36,090 nucleotides of DNA. Origin: Acidobacteriaceae bacterium (lineage in GTDB: Bacteria; Acidobacteriota; Terriglobia; Terriglobales; Acidobacteriaceae). The stretch is from NCBI GenBank assembly GCA_003171315.1, contig PMYE01000035.1, forward strand, positions 1 through 36,090. The letters are read 5' to 3'. The position numbers and the translations under genes are program-made. Positions 1 to 9,198 of the stretch are shown one piece after another; the first letter of the stretch is position 1; every line of letters starts with the position of its first letter. The notes beneath the pieces are model-generated. The model was not told where the DNA came from. It saw only the letters and a program-made list of their open reading frames with translations, and ran no database searches.

Positions 1-510
1 AAATAATATACGAGTTTTCGATCTGGTCTTTTGAGCGGTTCGGAAGGGGATTGACTCCGATTGGTTTGGCTCCGATTATCGATTACTCGATTGTCATCCC
101 TTTTGCCGCATTGTCGTGTTTAGATCGATGATTAGCGCTCGTTTCGATGGCTGGAATGCGGATCGCAAAACCCTACCCAGTTTCCCAGAGCCTAGCCTCT
201 GAACGAAGCTCAACCCATGCTCAATAAGCGCTTCGGGCTTGAAATCGCCAGCAGGGACTGCGGTGAGTCGAGAGCCACAGACGGCGAATCGGCGATCGAT
301 TTCGAGAGGCGTGAACCGTCTTGTTTCTGGAGAGCGAGCCCGCAGCGGTTCTCAGTCAAGTCGCTGGAGTGCAATGATTCCCAAACACGAGCAGGTGAGA
401 TTTGGAGATGGTTCACCCGACCTCTTATTCTGAATGAGCGCGTCGAACGCCGCCGCGGTAAACTCGCGGCTCAGTCTTCAATGCGAAGAGAGTAGGACGT
501 CTCCGAACTC

Positions 511-1644
511 ATGGCAAATTCATTGTCATTCACCGGGTTTGTGCTGAAGAACCTCAGGCGCCGGCGGTTGAGGACCCTGCTCACGCTGACTGGGATCGGA
601 ATGGCGGTTGGCGCGTTTGTGGGTCTGGTGGGCTTTTCGAGCGCATTCCAACAGCAGTGGACGCGGATTTACTCCAGCAGCGGCACGGACATCTCCGTGA
701 TTCAGGGCACGTTCCTGAACACGACACTGAATGAGTCGGCGATTGCAAAGCTCACGGGTCTGCCTGTTGTAGCGCAGGCCTCACCCACGATCTATAACCT
801 GATGGACCTGACCCCGGACGTGAATGCGCTGGTCTACGGCTGGAACGCCGATGCGTTTCAGCTCGATTCTCTGCAAATTCTGACGGGGCGACGATTTCGA
901 GATGGCCTGCGCGAAGTCATGCTCGGCGATCTTCTGGCTCAAGATTTGAATAAGAAACCCGGTGACACGCTTGACCTTCAAGGTACGCGATTCAAGGTGA
1001 CTGCGATCTATCACGGCGCTTCAACGCTCGAGGCGGCCGCGGTCATCATGCCGCTCGACCAACTGCAGCAGCTAAGCGGCATGGAAGGCAAGGTATCGAC
1101 GATCGATGTGCGGCTGCGCCCGGCGCCGGCCGGCGAAGCGCCGGAGAAATTCCTGAAGCGCGCGCAGGCCGAGATCCAGGACGCGCTGCCGGGGATGCGC
1201 GCGGTTCCCGCGGCCGAGCGCGCCAGAGACAATCAATTTGTGAGGCTGGCCCAGGCTTCCGCCTGGGGCACCTCTTTGCTCGCCCTGCTCATCGGCATAC
1301 TGGGAATCGCCAACACCATGGCAATGTCCGTATTCGAGCGCACGAGGGAGATCGGCATCCTGCGCGCGCTGGGTTGGAAGCGGTGGCAGGTGCTGGCGCA
1401 CATTGAGATTGAAGCTGTTTTGCTGGGCCTGGGCGGGGGATTTGTCGGTATCGCGCTAGGATGGTGTGCTCTGCGCGTGCTGGCCTCGTTGCCGCAAACT
1501 GCAAGTTTTTTTGCGGCGACCCTTCACTGGCCGCTGCTCGCCAAGGCGGTGGGAATCGCAATTCTGGCCGGGCTGGTTGCCGGAGCGCTTCCGGCGTGGC
1601 GCGCCGGGCAACTCTCGCCTGTGGATGCACTGCGGCACGATTAG
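511..1644 (+). CDS. ABC transporter permease, FtsX/MacB-like
   Basis: 377 aa; N-terminal TM after RRRRLRTLLTLTGIGMAVGAFVG; C-terminal FtsX signature NTMAMSVFERTREIGILRALGWKRWQVLAHIEIEAVLLGLGGG; ends PAWRAGQLSPVDALRHD. Confidence 0.9.
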   Translation: MANSLSFTGFVLKNLRRRRLRTLLTLTGIGMAVGAFVGLVGFSSAFQQQWTRIYSSSGTDISVIQGTFLNTTLNESAIAKLTGLPVVAQASPTIYNLMDLTPDVNALVYGWNADAFQLDSLQILTGRRFRDGLREVMLGDLLAQDLNKKPGDTLDLQGTRFKVTAIYHGASTLEAAAVIMPLDQLQQLSGMEGKVSTIDVRLRPAPAGEAPEKFLKRAQAEIQDALPGMRAVPAAERARDNQFVRLAQASAWGTSLLALLIGILGIANTMAMSVFERTREIGILRALGWKRWQVLAHIEIEAVLLGLGGGFVGIALGWCALRVLASLPQTASFFAATLHWPLLAKAVGIAILAGLVAGALPAWRAGQLSPVDALRHD

Positions 1645-1646
1645 CT

Positions 1647-2915
1647 ATGGCAAGATTCGGGGCATTTTGTTTTCCCGCAACCGGCCATCTGAATCCGATG
1701 ACCGCCCTGGCGCGTTCCCTGGAAATGAGAGGCCATGAAGTGATCCTCTTCGGCATTGCCGACACCGAGGCGCGTGTGCAAGCCGCAGGCATCAAGTTTC
1801 ATCGGATCGGCGCTGACGAATATCCGCTCGGTTCCCTGGGGAAGTTGGACGAGCGAATGGCCCGGCTTAAGGGGGTTGCGGCGCTTCGATTCACGTTGCA
1901 GTGGGTGAGGAATTTGGCGGGGATGGTTCTGCGCGACGGGCCGCGGGCGGTGCGGGCGGCCGGCATCGATTCGCTGCTCGTGGATGAGGCAGACTTTGCA
2001 GGCAATGTGGCAGATTACCTGGGCCTGCCATGGATCTCGATTGCCTTGCTGCCTCCCTTCATTCATGACGACCGGTTTCCGCCTTTCTGGTTCGGGTGGG
2101 CGGCGGGAAAGGATCCGCTCCGCCGTCTGCGGAACCGTCTTGCAATTCGATTGCTTTTGCGGATGGCGTCCCCCATCTTCAGGGATATAAACCAGCAGCG
2201 CCGGGCGTGGGGATTGAAGCCCCACCTGAACCCCGAGGACGCACTCTCGCCTCTGGCGCAAATCACCCAGCTACCGGAAGCATTCGAGTTCCCAATCCAA
2301 GGCAAAATGCCAGTAGGGCTCCACTACACGGGGCCGTTCGTACACGCGCAACAGCGTCCGGCAATTAAGTTTCCCTGGGAGCGCCTCGATGGACGCCCGC
2401 TCATTTACGCATCGCTTGGGACCTTTCAGAACGGCTTAGAAGCCATCTTCAGAACCATCGCGGATGCCTGCGCGGGGCTCGACGCCCAATTATTGATTTC
2501 GCTGGGCGGCGGACTCGATCCGGCAAAGATGGGCGAACTGGCCGGCTCCCCCCTGGTCGTGAGGTATGCGCCCCAATTGGAAATTCTGCAGCGGGCCGCA
2601 CTGGTGATCACGCATGCCGGGGTCAACACGGTGCTGGAATCGCTGTCCGAGGGAGTTCCGCTCGTGGCCGTGCCTCTCGGCAACGATCAACCCGGGGTGG
2701 CGGCCCGGCTCAAGGCGCGGGGGGCAGGGATAGTGGTTTCACGGCATCGGCTCAACCCGGCACGGCTTCGCAAAGCCGTCACGCTCGTCCTTCAAGAGCG
2801 CCGATATCGAGAGGCGGCTCGAGACTTGCAACGAGTCATCCGTCAGATGGACGGACCCGGTCGCGCGGCGGAACTCATCGAACAGGTCCTGAAGCTCCGT
2901 CCGGCTTCGTCCTGA
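1647..2915 (+). CDS. Glycosyltransferase, MGT/UGT-like (GT1 family)
   Basis: Start ATG 1647, 2 nt after the permease stop (MARFGAFCFPATGHLNPMTALARSLEMRGHEV). C-terminal donor motif THAGVNTVLESLSEGVPLVAVPLGNDQPGVAARL. The track ORF from 1461 is an upstream extension overlapping the permease. Confidence 0.88.
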   Translation: MARFGAFCFPATGHLNPMTALARSLEMRGHEVILFGIADTEARVQAAGIKFHRIGADEYPLGSLGKLDERMARLKGVAALRFTLQWVRNLAGMVLRDGPRAVRAAGIDSLLVDEADFAGNVADYLGLPWISIALLPPFIHDDRFPPFWFGWAAGKDPLRRLRNRLAIRLLLRMASPIFRDINQQRRAWGLKPHLNPEDALSPLAQITQLPEAFEFPIQGKMPVGLHYTGPFVHAQQRPAIKFPWERLDGRPLIYASLGTFQNGLEAIFRTIADACAGLDAQLLISLGGGLDPAKMGELAGSPLVVRYAPQLEILQRAALVITHAGVNTVLESLSEGVPLVAVPLGNDQPGVAARLKARGAGIVVSRHRLNPARLRKAVTLVLQERRYREAARDLQRVIRQMDGPGRAAELIEQVLKLRPASS

Positions 2916-3153
2916 ATCTGCTGTTGCGCGCCGTCCGGGCGGCTGTCTAAATGACTCTGCTGAAGGCCCTTTTCAAGCCGATGGCGTTAGACAGACGGAT
3001 TACCTGCCCAAAGAGCGGGCGCGTGACGCAGCGAGCCGTTCAGGTTTAAGGTAATCTCGAGAACAAACTTTTCGATGGACACGGCCCTTTCTGCCGGATA
3101 CACTCACATTCGACTCCCAAGCAAGCGATCCTGTCAGGGCGAACTTCCATCGC

Positions 3154-3381
3154 ATGGCGTCTCAACGGTCGTTCACAGTATTGGTCTCGAATCAGGTCGG
3201 CCGTAGGCGCCTCAGGACTCTGACGAGGCTCTGCGGGGCGAGGATTGCTGCCGGCCCATTCGCGGTCCGGCTCGGCATTTCCCCAGCATTTGAACGCATT
3301 GGCGTGACGGCAGGAGGTTGCGCCGGTACGCTCCCGGGCCGGCGTGTCGCGGCTTTACCCGGTGGAGGGGCCGCGGGATGA
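3154..3381 (+). pseudogene. Internally deleted remnant of an FtsX-like permease
   Basis: MASQRSFTVLVSNQVGRRRLRTLTRLCGARIAAGPFAVRLGISPAF aligns by eye with MANSLSFTGFVLKNLRRRRLRTLLTLTGIGMAVGAFVGLVGFSSAF of the 511-1644 permease. The end, in another frame, reads RAGVSRLYPVEGPRDD, resembling the permease C-terminus RAGQLSPVDALRHD. Confidence 0.65.
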
Positions 3382-4043
3382 CTGGCCCGATTCTCGAAGC
3401 ACGGAACCTGCACAAGAGCTATGACGAAGGACGCATCGGGGCGCTGCGTGGTGTCGATCTCTCGATCCAGGCTGGCGAGTTTGTGGCCGTCAGCGGGCAT
3501 AGCGGCAGCGGCAAGTCGACCCTTCTTCATTTGCTCGGGGGGCTCGATACCCCAAGCAGCGGGAGCGTCCTGTTCCGGGGCGCGCCGCTGGGCTCTTCTA
3601 TCGATTTCGATACCTATCGCTGCGATTTCGTCGGATTCATTTTTCAGGCTTTCTACCTGCTCCCCACCTTGCGTGCGATTGAAAACGTTCAAGCTCCCAT
3701 GCTTGCGTCGCGGAACCGCCGCGGCAACCGGGGGCAACGCGCCGAGGCGCTGCTGCGGGAAATGGGCCTGGAGCATCGCATGGACCAGCATCCCCACAAA
3801 CTCTCCGCGGGAGAGCGGCAGCGCGTAGCGATTGCCAGGGCGTTGGCCAATCGACCGGAGATTCTGTTGGCCGATGAACCCACGGGGAATCTCGACAGTG
3901 CAAACTCCGCGCGCATTCTGGAGATCTTGACCGGAATTCAGAAGAAGCACGGCATGACGCTGATCGTGGTCACGCATGAGGATGAAATTGCGCGCGCGGC
4001 GCCGCGCCACATCCGCATCCACGATGGAAGGATCGCGTCATGA
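3378..4043 (+). CDS. ABC transporter ATP-binding protein, LolD/MacB-type
   Basis: Walker A GHSGSGKST, signature LSAGERQRVAIARAL, Walker B ILLADEPTGNLDS, H-loop VVTHE. Confidence 0.93.
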   Translation: MTGPILEARNLHKSYDEGRIGALRGVDLSIQAGEFVAVSGHSGSGKSTLLHLLGGLDTPSSGSVLFRGAPLGSSIDFDTYRCDFVGFIFQAFYLLPTLRAIENVQAPMLASRNRRGNRGQRAEALLREMGLEHRMDQHPHKLSAGERQRVAIARALANRPEILLADEPTGNLDSANSARILEILTGIQKKHGMTLIVVTHEDEIARAAPRHIRIHDGRIAS

Positions 4044-4399
4044 GGCTGGCCTGCGTTTTGCCCCTAGCGGCACTGTTGATCGCCACCACGGCGCACGCGA
4101 CGGATGTGCAGGCAGTCCTCACGCCACTGCGGAATCACATTGAGGCTTCGGACTATCGTGCCAACGGGCAACTTGTCCGGGTAGACGCCAACGGGAATCG
4201 CATCAGCTATGCACTCAGCGTGAAGGGGCTCTGGTTTGCAGGCGCTTTGCACATGCTGGTGGACATCGTCCCTCCCAGGGGCGCTGCAGCGTCAGCGCGG
4301 CAGGACGAGTGTGTCCGCATCCGGGGCAGCGCCAAAGCCCATCTCGGCGCCGGGGATTTCGGATCTGAGCAGATCGCCAATTTCGAGGATCGTCCATGA
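4040..4399 (+). pseudogene. Truncated outer-membrane lipoprotein-sorting (LolA-like) protein
   Basis: Signal peptide, then DVQAVLTPLRNHIEASDYRANGQLVRVDANGNRISYALSVKGLWFAGALHMLVDIVPPRGA resembling the N-terminal part of LolA-like lipoprotein-sorting proteins. Only 119 aa; the C-terminal part is missing or degenerate. Overlaps the ATPase and hydrolase genes by 4 bp each. Confidence 0.55.
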
Positions 4400-5424
4400 G
4401 CCTTTCACTTGTGATTTTGTCTTGCATCGCAGCGATCCTTGCCGCGGGTTTTCTCTATCAGTGCCTTGGTACCCGGCGCGACAGGCTGCGATACACCGGC
4501 CCGGGCCGCTGGGTAGAAATTGGGCGCGGGCAAAAGCTCTACGTGGTGGAAAAGGGATCGGGCGGGCCGGCCGTGCTCTTCGAGGCCGGTATTGCGGCCA
4601 CCAACCTGAATTGGCATCACATCCAGGAGAAGGTTTCTTGTTTTACCGCAACCGCATCGTACGATCGCAGTGGCCTTGGCTGGAGCAGTCCATGCCGGAG
4701 TCAGCGCACGCCTGGAAACATCTCAACCGAACTGCACACGATGCTGGAAATGGCGAGCATTAAGCCGCCGTACATCCTTGTGGGACATTCCTTTGGCGGA
4801 TTGGTCATGCGCCGCTACGCAGCCATATATCCCGAAGATGTCGCCGGCGTTGTACTGGTGGATCCGATGCGGTGCGAGGAATGGCCCCCGCTCAAACCTG
4901 AAAAACAATCCATGATCGAGCGCGTTAAGAGGCTTTCCGGTTACGCGATTCCGATTGCCCATTTTGGTTTGGCCCGGCTCGCCGTGACATCTCTGCTATG
5001 CCGTTCGGGAAGGCTGTCGGGACATCTCGCGGACGCGGGGGGAGTGGGCGGGCGCCATGTTCTCAAGCGGGTTACAGAAGAAGTAGGCAAGATGCCCAGG
5101 GAGGTGTGGCCTGTGGTTGCCGCACACTGGTCGCGACCAGGCTACTATGCCGGAATGCAACGCCATGTCGCGGCAGTCCCCGACACCGTGCGCGAAATGC
5201 AGCACGCCGATCCCATTCTCGATATTCCGGTCGTGGTGCTGACCCCCGGGAAGTCGACGCCCCTGTCCAACCAGTGCCTCAGAAAAATTGGGAACAATGT
5301 GCGGCAGGTGATTGCGGTGGAAAGCGCGCACTGGATCCATCTCGATGAGCCGGAACTGGTGATCGACTACATTCGTGAGATGGTGACCGCCGCAGCGCCT
5401 GCAGCGGTCCCGGCGATGGCCTGA
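4396..5424 (+). CDS. Alpha/beta hydrolase
   Basis: 342 aa; N-terminal TM/signal anchor; nucleophile elbow VGHSFGGLVMRRYA; C-terminal SAHWIHLDEPELV supplies His. Confidence 0.88.
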   Translation: MSLSLVILSCIAAILAAGFLYQCLGTRRDRLRYTGPGRWVEIGRGQKLYVVEKGSGGPAVLFEAGIAATNLNWHHIQEKVSCFTATASYDRSGLGWSSPCRSQRTPGNISTELHTMLEMASIKPPYILVGHSFGGLVMRRYAAIYPEDVAGVVLVDPMRCEEWPPLKPEKQSMIERVKRLSGYAIPIAHFGLARLAVTSLLCRSGRLSGHLADAGGVGGRHVLKRVTEEVGKMPREVWPVVAAHWSRPGYYAGMQRHVAAVPDTVREMQHADPILDIPVVVLTPGKSTPLSNQCLRKIGNNVRQVIAVESAHWIHLDEPELVIDYIREMVTAAAPAAVPAMA

Positions 5425-5477
5425 CTCCGGCCGCCTGCGAACTAACCAATCGTCCGGCGCAGCGCGCACCAGTGGCT

Positions 5478-7079
5478 TCACTCCATCAACGGCGCGAATC
5501 GCTCCTGGAGCACGCGCCGTAGAAACTTGCCGGCGTGGTTCTGCGGCAGATCGCCCGAGTCGAGAATCCAGATGCGCCGTGGCGCCTTGTACGCAGCGAG
5601 ATTGCCGCGGCACCAATTCAGCAGTTCGCCTTCGGTTGCTGAGGAACCCGCATGCAATTCAACCGCGGCCACGGGAACCTCTCCCTTTTCGCGATGCGGC
5701 AGGCCGAACGCGACGGCACGGGCCACGGCAGGATGGGCCAGAATCGCCTCTTCCAGCTCGCGCACGTAGACTGAGTAGCCCCCCGACTTGATTACATCTT
5801 TCGCGCGCCCCACCAGCCGGATAAACCCCAGGCGATTGCGCACAGCCAGGTCGCCCGTACGCAACCAGCCGTCGCCAGTCAAAATCCTCTGGGCATCTCC
5901 TTCGTCTTTCCAATAATGCGGGGTCAGCCCGCGGCGACGAATCTGGCACTCGCCGGCTACGCCCGCAGGCACGCTGCGCCCGTTCTCATCGACAACACGA
6001 ATGCGATATGGCGGAACGGGAATGCAAAGGTTCCCGCTCCCGGGCAGCAGCGGCAACTCAACGCCCATCATAGCCAGGCCGCCCAGTTCCACCATGCCAT
6101 AGCCATTCAGAAGAACAGGGGGAACACGCAAACCACCCGGCAGCCGGAACAGGGCTCCGAAACGCCGCAGCCGCTGCCACACCTCCGAGGGAAGATGGTC
6201 GCTGGCCGAGAGCCACACCCGCACGCTTGCCAGACGGGCAGGTGCGGGATTGGCATTCATGAGCCGCGCAAACATCGCGGGTACGCCGACAAAGGCGGTA
6301 ATGCGAAAGCGCTCGGCAAGATCCAGCGCAGCTTCTACATCAAAGCGGTCCAGAAAGCAGCCGCGGATGCCGGCCATCAGACCATAGAGAGCAATACTCA
6401 CGGCCATGATGTGCGACCAGGGCAGCGCCACCAGCGCCAGGTCCCGCGGTCCCAGAAATACTCCCGAGAGCACCGTCGACGCGCGCGCCCCCAGCAGTGC
6501 GTTGCTCGATAAGGCTGCGCCCTTGGGGAATCCGCTGGTGCCGGAGGTGTGAAAGATGGCAACCGTCGCGGCCGGATCGATCGTTGCCGGCGGGAACTTC
6601 TCATGAACCTCAGAAACGCGCTGGAAGAGCTCGAGCGTCTCCTTCTCATTGTCGGCTTGTATCCAGGTGCGCACATTCAGAGCCTCGCGGCTTCCGATGC
6701 TGCGTTCGAATACCGTTCTGTCTGTAACCAGAATCTCCGTTCCGCTATCGGCCAGAATCCGGCGCACCTCGACAAGGGAGAGCATCGGATTGAGTGGCAC
6801 CGCAATGCCTCCGGCGCGGATAATGGCCAGAAACCAATGAAAGCATCTCCGGTCATTGGTGCGATAAATCGCTACCGGCTGGCCCGGGCGAAGCGCGACG
6901 GTCCGCCGCAGAAACGCATCGATCGAGCAGATTTTTGCGTGGAGATCGGCAAGGTGAAACGGCCCGGCGTCATCGACATGAACTTCGCAATTTCCCTTCC
7001 GCCGAACCAGTTCATCCACAAGGTTAGCCACCGTGACGCCGCGGTCGCGCGCGAGTTGATAGCGGAGGAGAATGCTCAT
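5478..7079 (-). CDS. AMP-forming acyl-CoA synthetase/ligase
   Basis: 533 aa; P-loop HTSGTSGFPKGA; YGMVELGG; GWLRTGDLAVRN; C-terminal catalytic Lys region PQNHAGKFLRRVL. Confidence 0.92.
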   Translation of the reverse strand: MSILLRYQLARDRGVTVANLVDELVRRKGNCEVHVDDAGPFHLADLHAKICSIDAFLRRTVALRPGQPVAIYRTNDRRCFHWFLAIIRAGGIAVPLNPMLSLVEVRRILADSGTEILVTDRTVFERSIGSREALNVRTWIQADNEKETLELFQRVSEVHEKFPPATIDPAATVAIFHTSGTSGFPKGAALSSNALLGARASTVLSGVFLGPRDLALVALPWSHIMAVSIALYGLMAGIRGCFLDRFDVEAALDLAERFRITAFVGVPAMFARLMNANPAPARLASVRVWLSASDHLPSEVWQRLRRFGALFRLPGGLRVPPVLLNGYGMVELGGLAMMGVELPLLPGSGNLCIPVPPYRIRVVDENGRSVPAGVAGECQIRRRGLTPHYWKDEGDAQRILTGDGWLRTGDLAVRNRLGFIRLVGRAKDVIKSGGYSVYVRELEEAILAHPAVARAVAFGLPHREKGEVPVAAVELHAGSSATEGELLNWCRGNLAAYKAPRRIWILDSGDLPQNHAGKFLRRVLQERFAPLME

Positions 7080-8183
7080 AGCGCAGAAACGGGTTTGCGG
7101 CCCCAGTCGCTGGCCACACAGTAATGGAAAAGCCGGTCGAGATAATCGAGTACAGGCGGAGGGCTTACTCCGGCGGGTTTCAAAAGACGTTCGGCATTGC
7201 TGGTGTCAAACTGCATGCGCATGGTGAAGTAGTCCCGGTAGGCCCGGCCATCGCGCAACACACGGCGCTTACGCCCCCATAAAGTGGCAAACAGAAGGGG
7301 CCGCAGCACGGCGAAGAAGAATTTCGGATCGACATAACGCGGCTCAAGTCCATTGAAGTACTGCATGGCTCGATGAGCAACCTTGTCGATGGTTGCGCTG
7401 CCGCGGGGTCCGGCGCAGAGGTGCACGGTCGAACTCAATGCGTCCTCGTCAAAGAGCAGCCCGGCGACAGTTTTGGCGACAAAATCGACCGGCACGATGT
7501 CCAAAACCGCATCGGGATAGCCGGGCACGGTTCGCCAAAGCCGCCGCGCGTAGATCTTGAGCGGCCAATACATCATCTTGAAGCTGGAGGTGACGCCGGT
7601 GCGCGAATCTCCCACGATGATACTGGGGCGCAGAATCACGCCGGGGATAGAGCCAAGACGCGAACGCACCAGGGCTTCCGCCTCGGCTTTGGTTTGTTCA
7701 TAGGTATTGCGATAGGTTTGGCCGACGTTCAGCTCGTCCTCGCGCACCAGGTCCGAACGCTCGCCGGCAACGTAGGCAGTACCCACATAGGCGAAGCTTC
7801 GAAGTTGGCGCGCGCCGCCCGCAAAATCGAGAATATGCCGGGTACCCTCCACGTTGATGCTGCGTGCCTCGTCGAGCGAGTGATCGAACCGCACCGTGGC
7901 GGCGGAGTGGACCACGCGGGTGGTTTCCGCCTGGAGGCGGCGGTAGCGCTCTGTCTCTAGCCCGCAGCCAGGCTGGCTCACGTCTCCAGACAAAACGTGA
8001 ACGCGCGAGCGGTCCGCGGAAGGGATAAAGGAATCGGCGCGCTGTCGGCCCGATTGTCCCCCTCGATCGCGGATGAGGAGCGCCAGTGTTGCATTTGGCC
8101 GCTGCTCCAGTAGTTCGCGTACCAATTGCATTCCGAGGAAGCCGGTGGCGCCAGTGACCAGGATGTGTTCTTCGCTGTTCATT
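7076..8183 (-). CDS. NAD(P)-dependent extended SDR / thioester reductase-like (NAD_binding_4-like)
   Basis: MNSEEHILVTGATGFLGMQLVRELLEQ (Rossmann GxxGxxG), YEQTK (YxxxK), ILRPSIIVGDSRTG. 4-bp overlap with the ligase. Start chosen at 8183; the track ORF extends to 8269. Confidence 0.85.
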
Positions 8184-8488
8184 TCGAAAGCGGCCTCTGC
8201 CCCCAGGCCACACGCTACCGGTGAAAGACGACCGGCGGAAGCCGCTGAGGCGGGTAGGTCTCGCGTCATTATAGCCCGTGTGCCGCGGCGATCTGGCTGG
8301 TTGTAGTCAGTCCGCGTTGAGTCCGTCTCGCCCAGCCGCGCCGTGGCGTCGCGGAGATTTTCCAGTCAGCGTAACTCTCCTTCTGCTCGATGGCGGCGTT
8401 ATGGGTTTTCTTCTCTGTTTCCGGCCCCAGAACTTCCTTTGGCCCCAAAACCTCACCGCCGCCAATCCCAAAGGCAGGCCGTCCGGTG

Positions 8489-8945
8489 GGCCCGCTCCTG
8501 CATGGCATGCACACCACGCCCGGTGCAGCACCCGTCGCCATGCCGCTGCGGAAGATGACCAGCGACGAGCGCCTGGCCGCTGACTTCGCCGGTACCGGCC
8601 TCACCACCGGTCCACATGCCGTGGCTTATCACCGCGCGGCACTGCGCAGAGAAGGCATTCTCTCAGCAGACGACCTGTTACGCTGCGTCAACCATGGTCT
8701 CGTCCGCATCGCTGGCTGTGTAATCGCCCGGCAGCGCCCCGGCACCGCCAAGGGCTTTGTCTTCCTCTCGCTCGAAGACGAAACCGGCATCGCCAACGTC
8801 ATCGTTGCCCCGGATATTTTCGAGCGTGATCGAAGCGTTGTCACACGCAGCCGATTCCTGGTCATCGAAGGCCCGCTTCAGAACCAGGACGGCGTAATCC
8901 ACGTCAAGGCTCAAAGCATCGCGCCGCTTGACATCACGAGGGCCG
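8489..8945 (+). pseudogene. dnaE2: C-terminal remnant of error-prone DNA polymerase III alpha subunit DnaE2
   Basis: MTSDERLAADFAGTGLTTGPHAVAYHRAALRREGILSADDLLRCVNHGLVRIAGCVIARQRPGTAKGFVFLSLEDETGIANVIVAPDIFERDRSVVTRSRFLVIEGPLQNQDGVIHVKAQSIAPL matches the DnaE2 C-terminal OB-fold region as I recall it. No polymerase or PHP domains are present upstream. Confidence 0.8.
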
Positions 8946-9198
8946 TTTGGTTGTCAACCGACTCTGCCTCGCTTACCGGGAACACGCTTCCCTGTACCAT
9001 CCCCCGTACGCACGAGCTGCGGCCAATGCGCAGTTCCGCCGCACGCACAGCGTCGGCGGCGCAGGAACACCCGCATTCCTTCGAGGAGTCTATCGGCAAA
9101 ATCGCGCCAAGATTGAAGGGCGCCCAAGCCAACCGGCGCCCCAGGGGTGCAAACGGTCCGGAAAAGAGCCGCGTGCACCCGTTATGGGGCAGAAGCGG

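Noticed and set aside
1-510. Small overlapping ORFs at the left edge
   Set aside because: Overlapping on both strands, no motifs; probably intergenic.
1461-1646. Upstream extension of the glycosyltransferase ORF
   Set aside because: Overlaps the permease C-terminus; the GT fold begins at MARFGAFCFPATGHLNP (1647).
3192-4022. 276-aa minus-strand ORF over the ATPase
   Set aside because: Antisense to a canonical ABC ATPase with Walker motifs; no independent support.
4396-8183. Possible OleB-OleC-OleD (beta-lactone/olefin) cluster: hydrolase, AMP-ligase, reductase
   Set aside because: No OleA thiolase; the hydrolase is on the opposite strand and looks part of the upstream module; the reductase resembles thioester reductases more than OleD.
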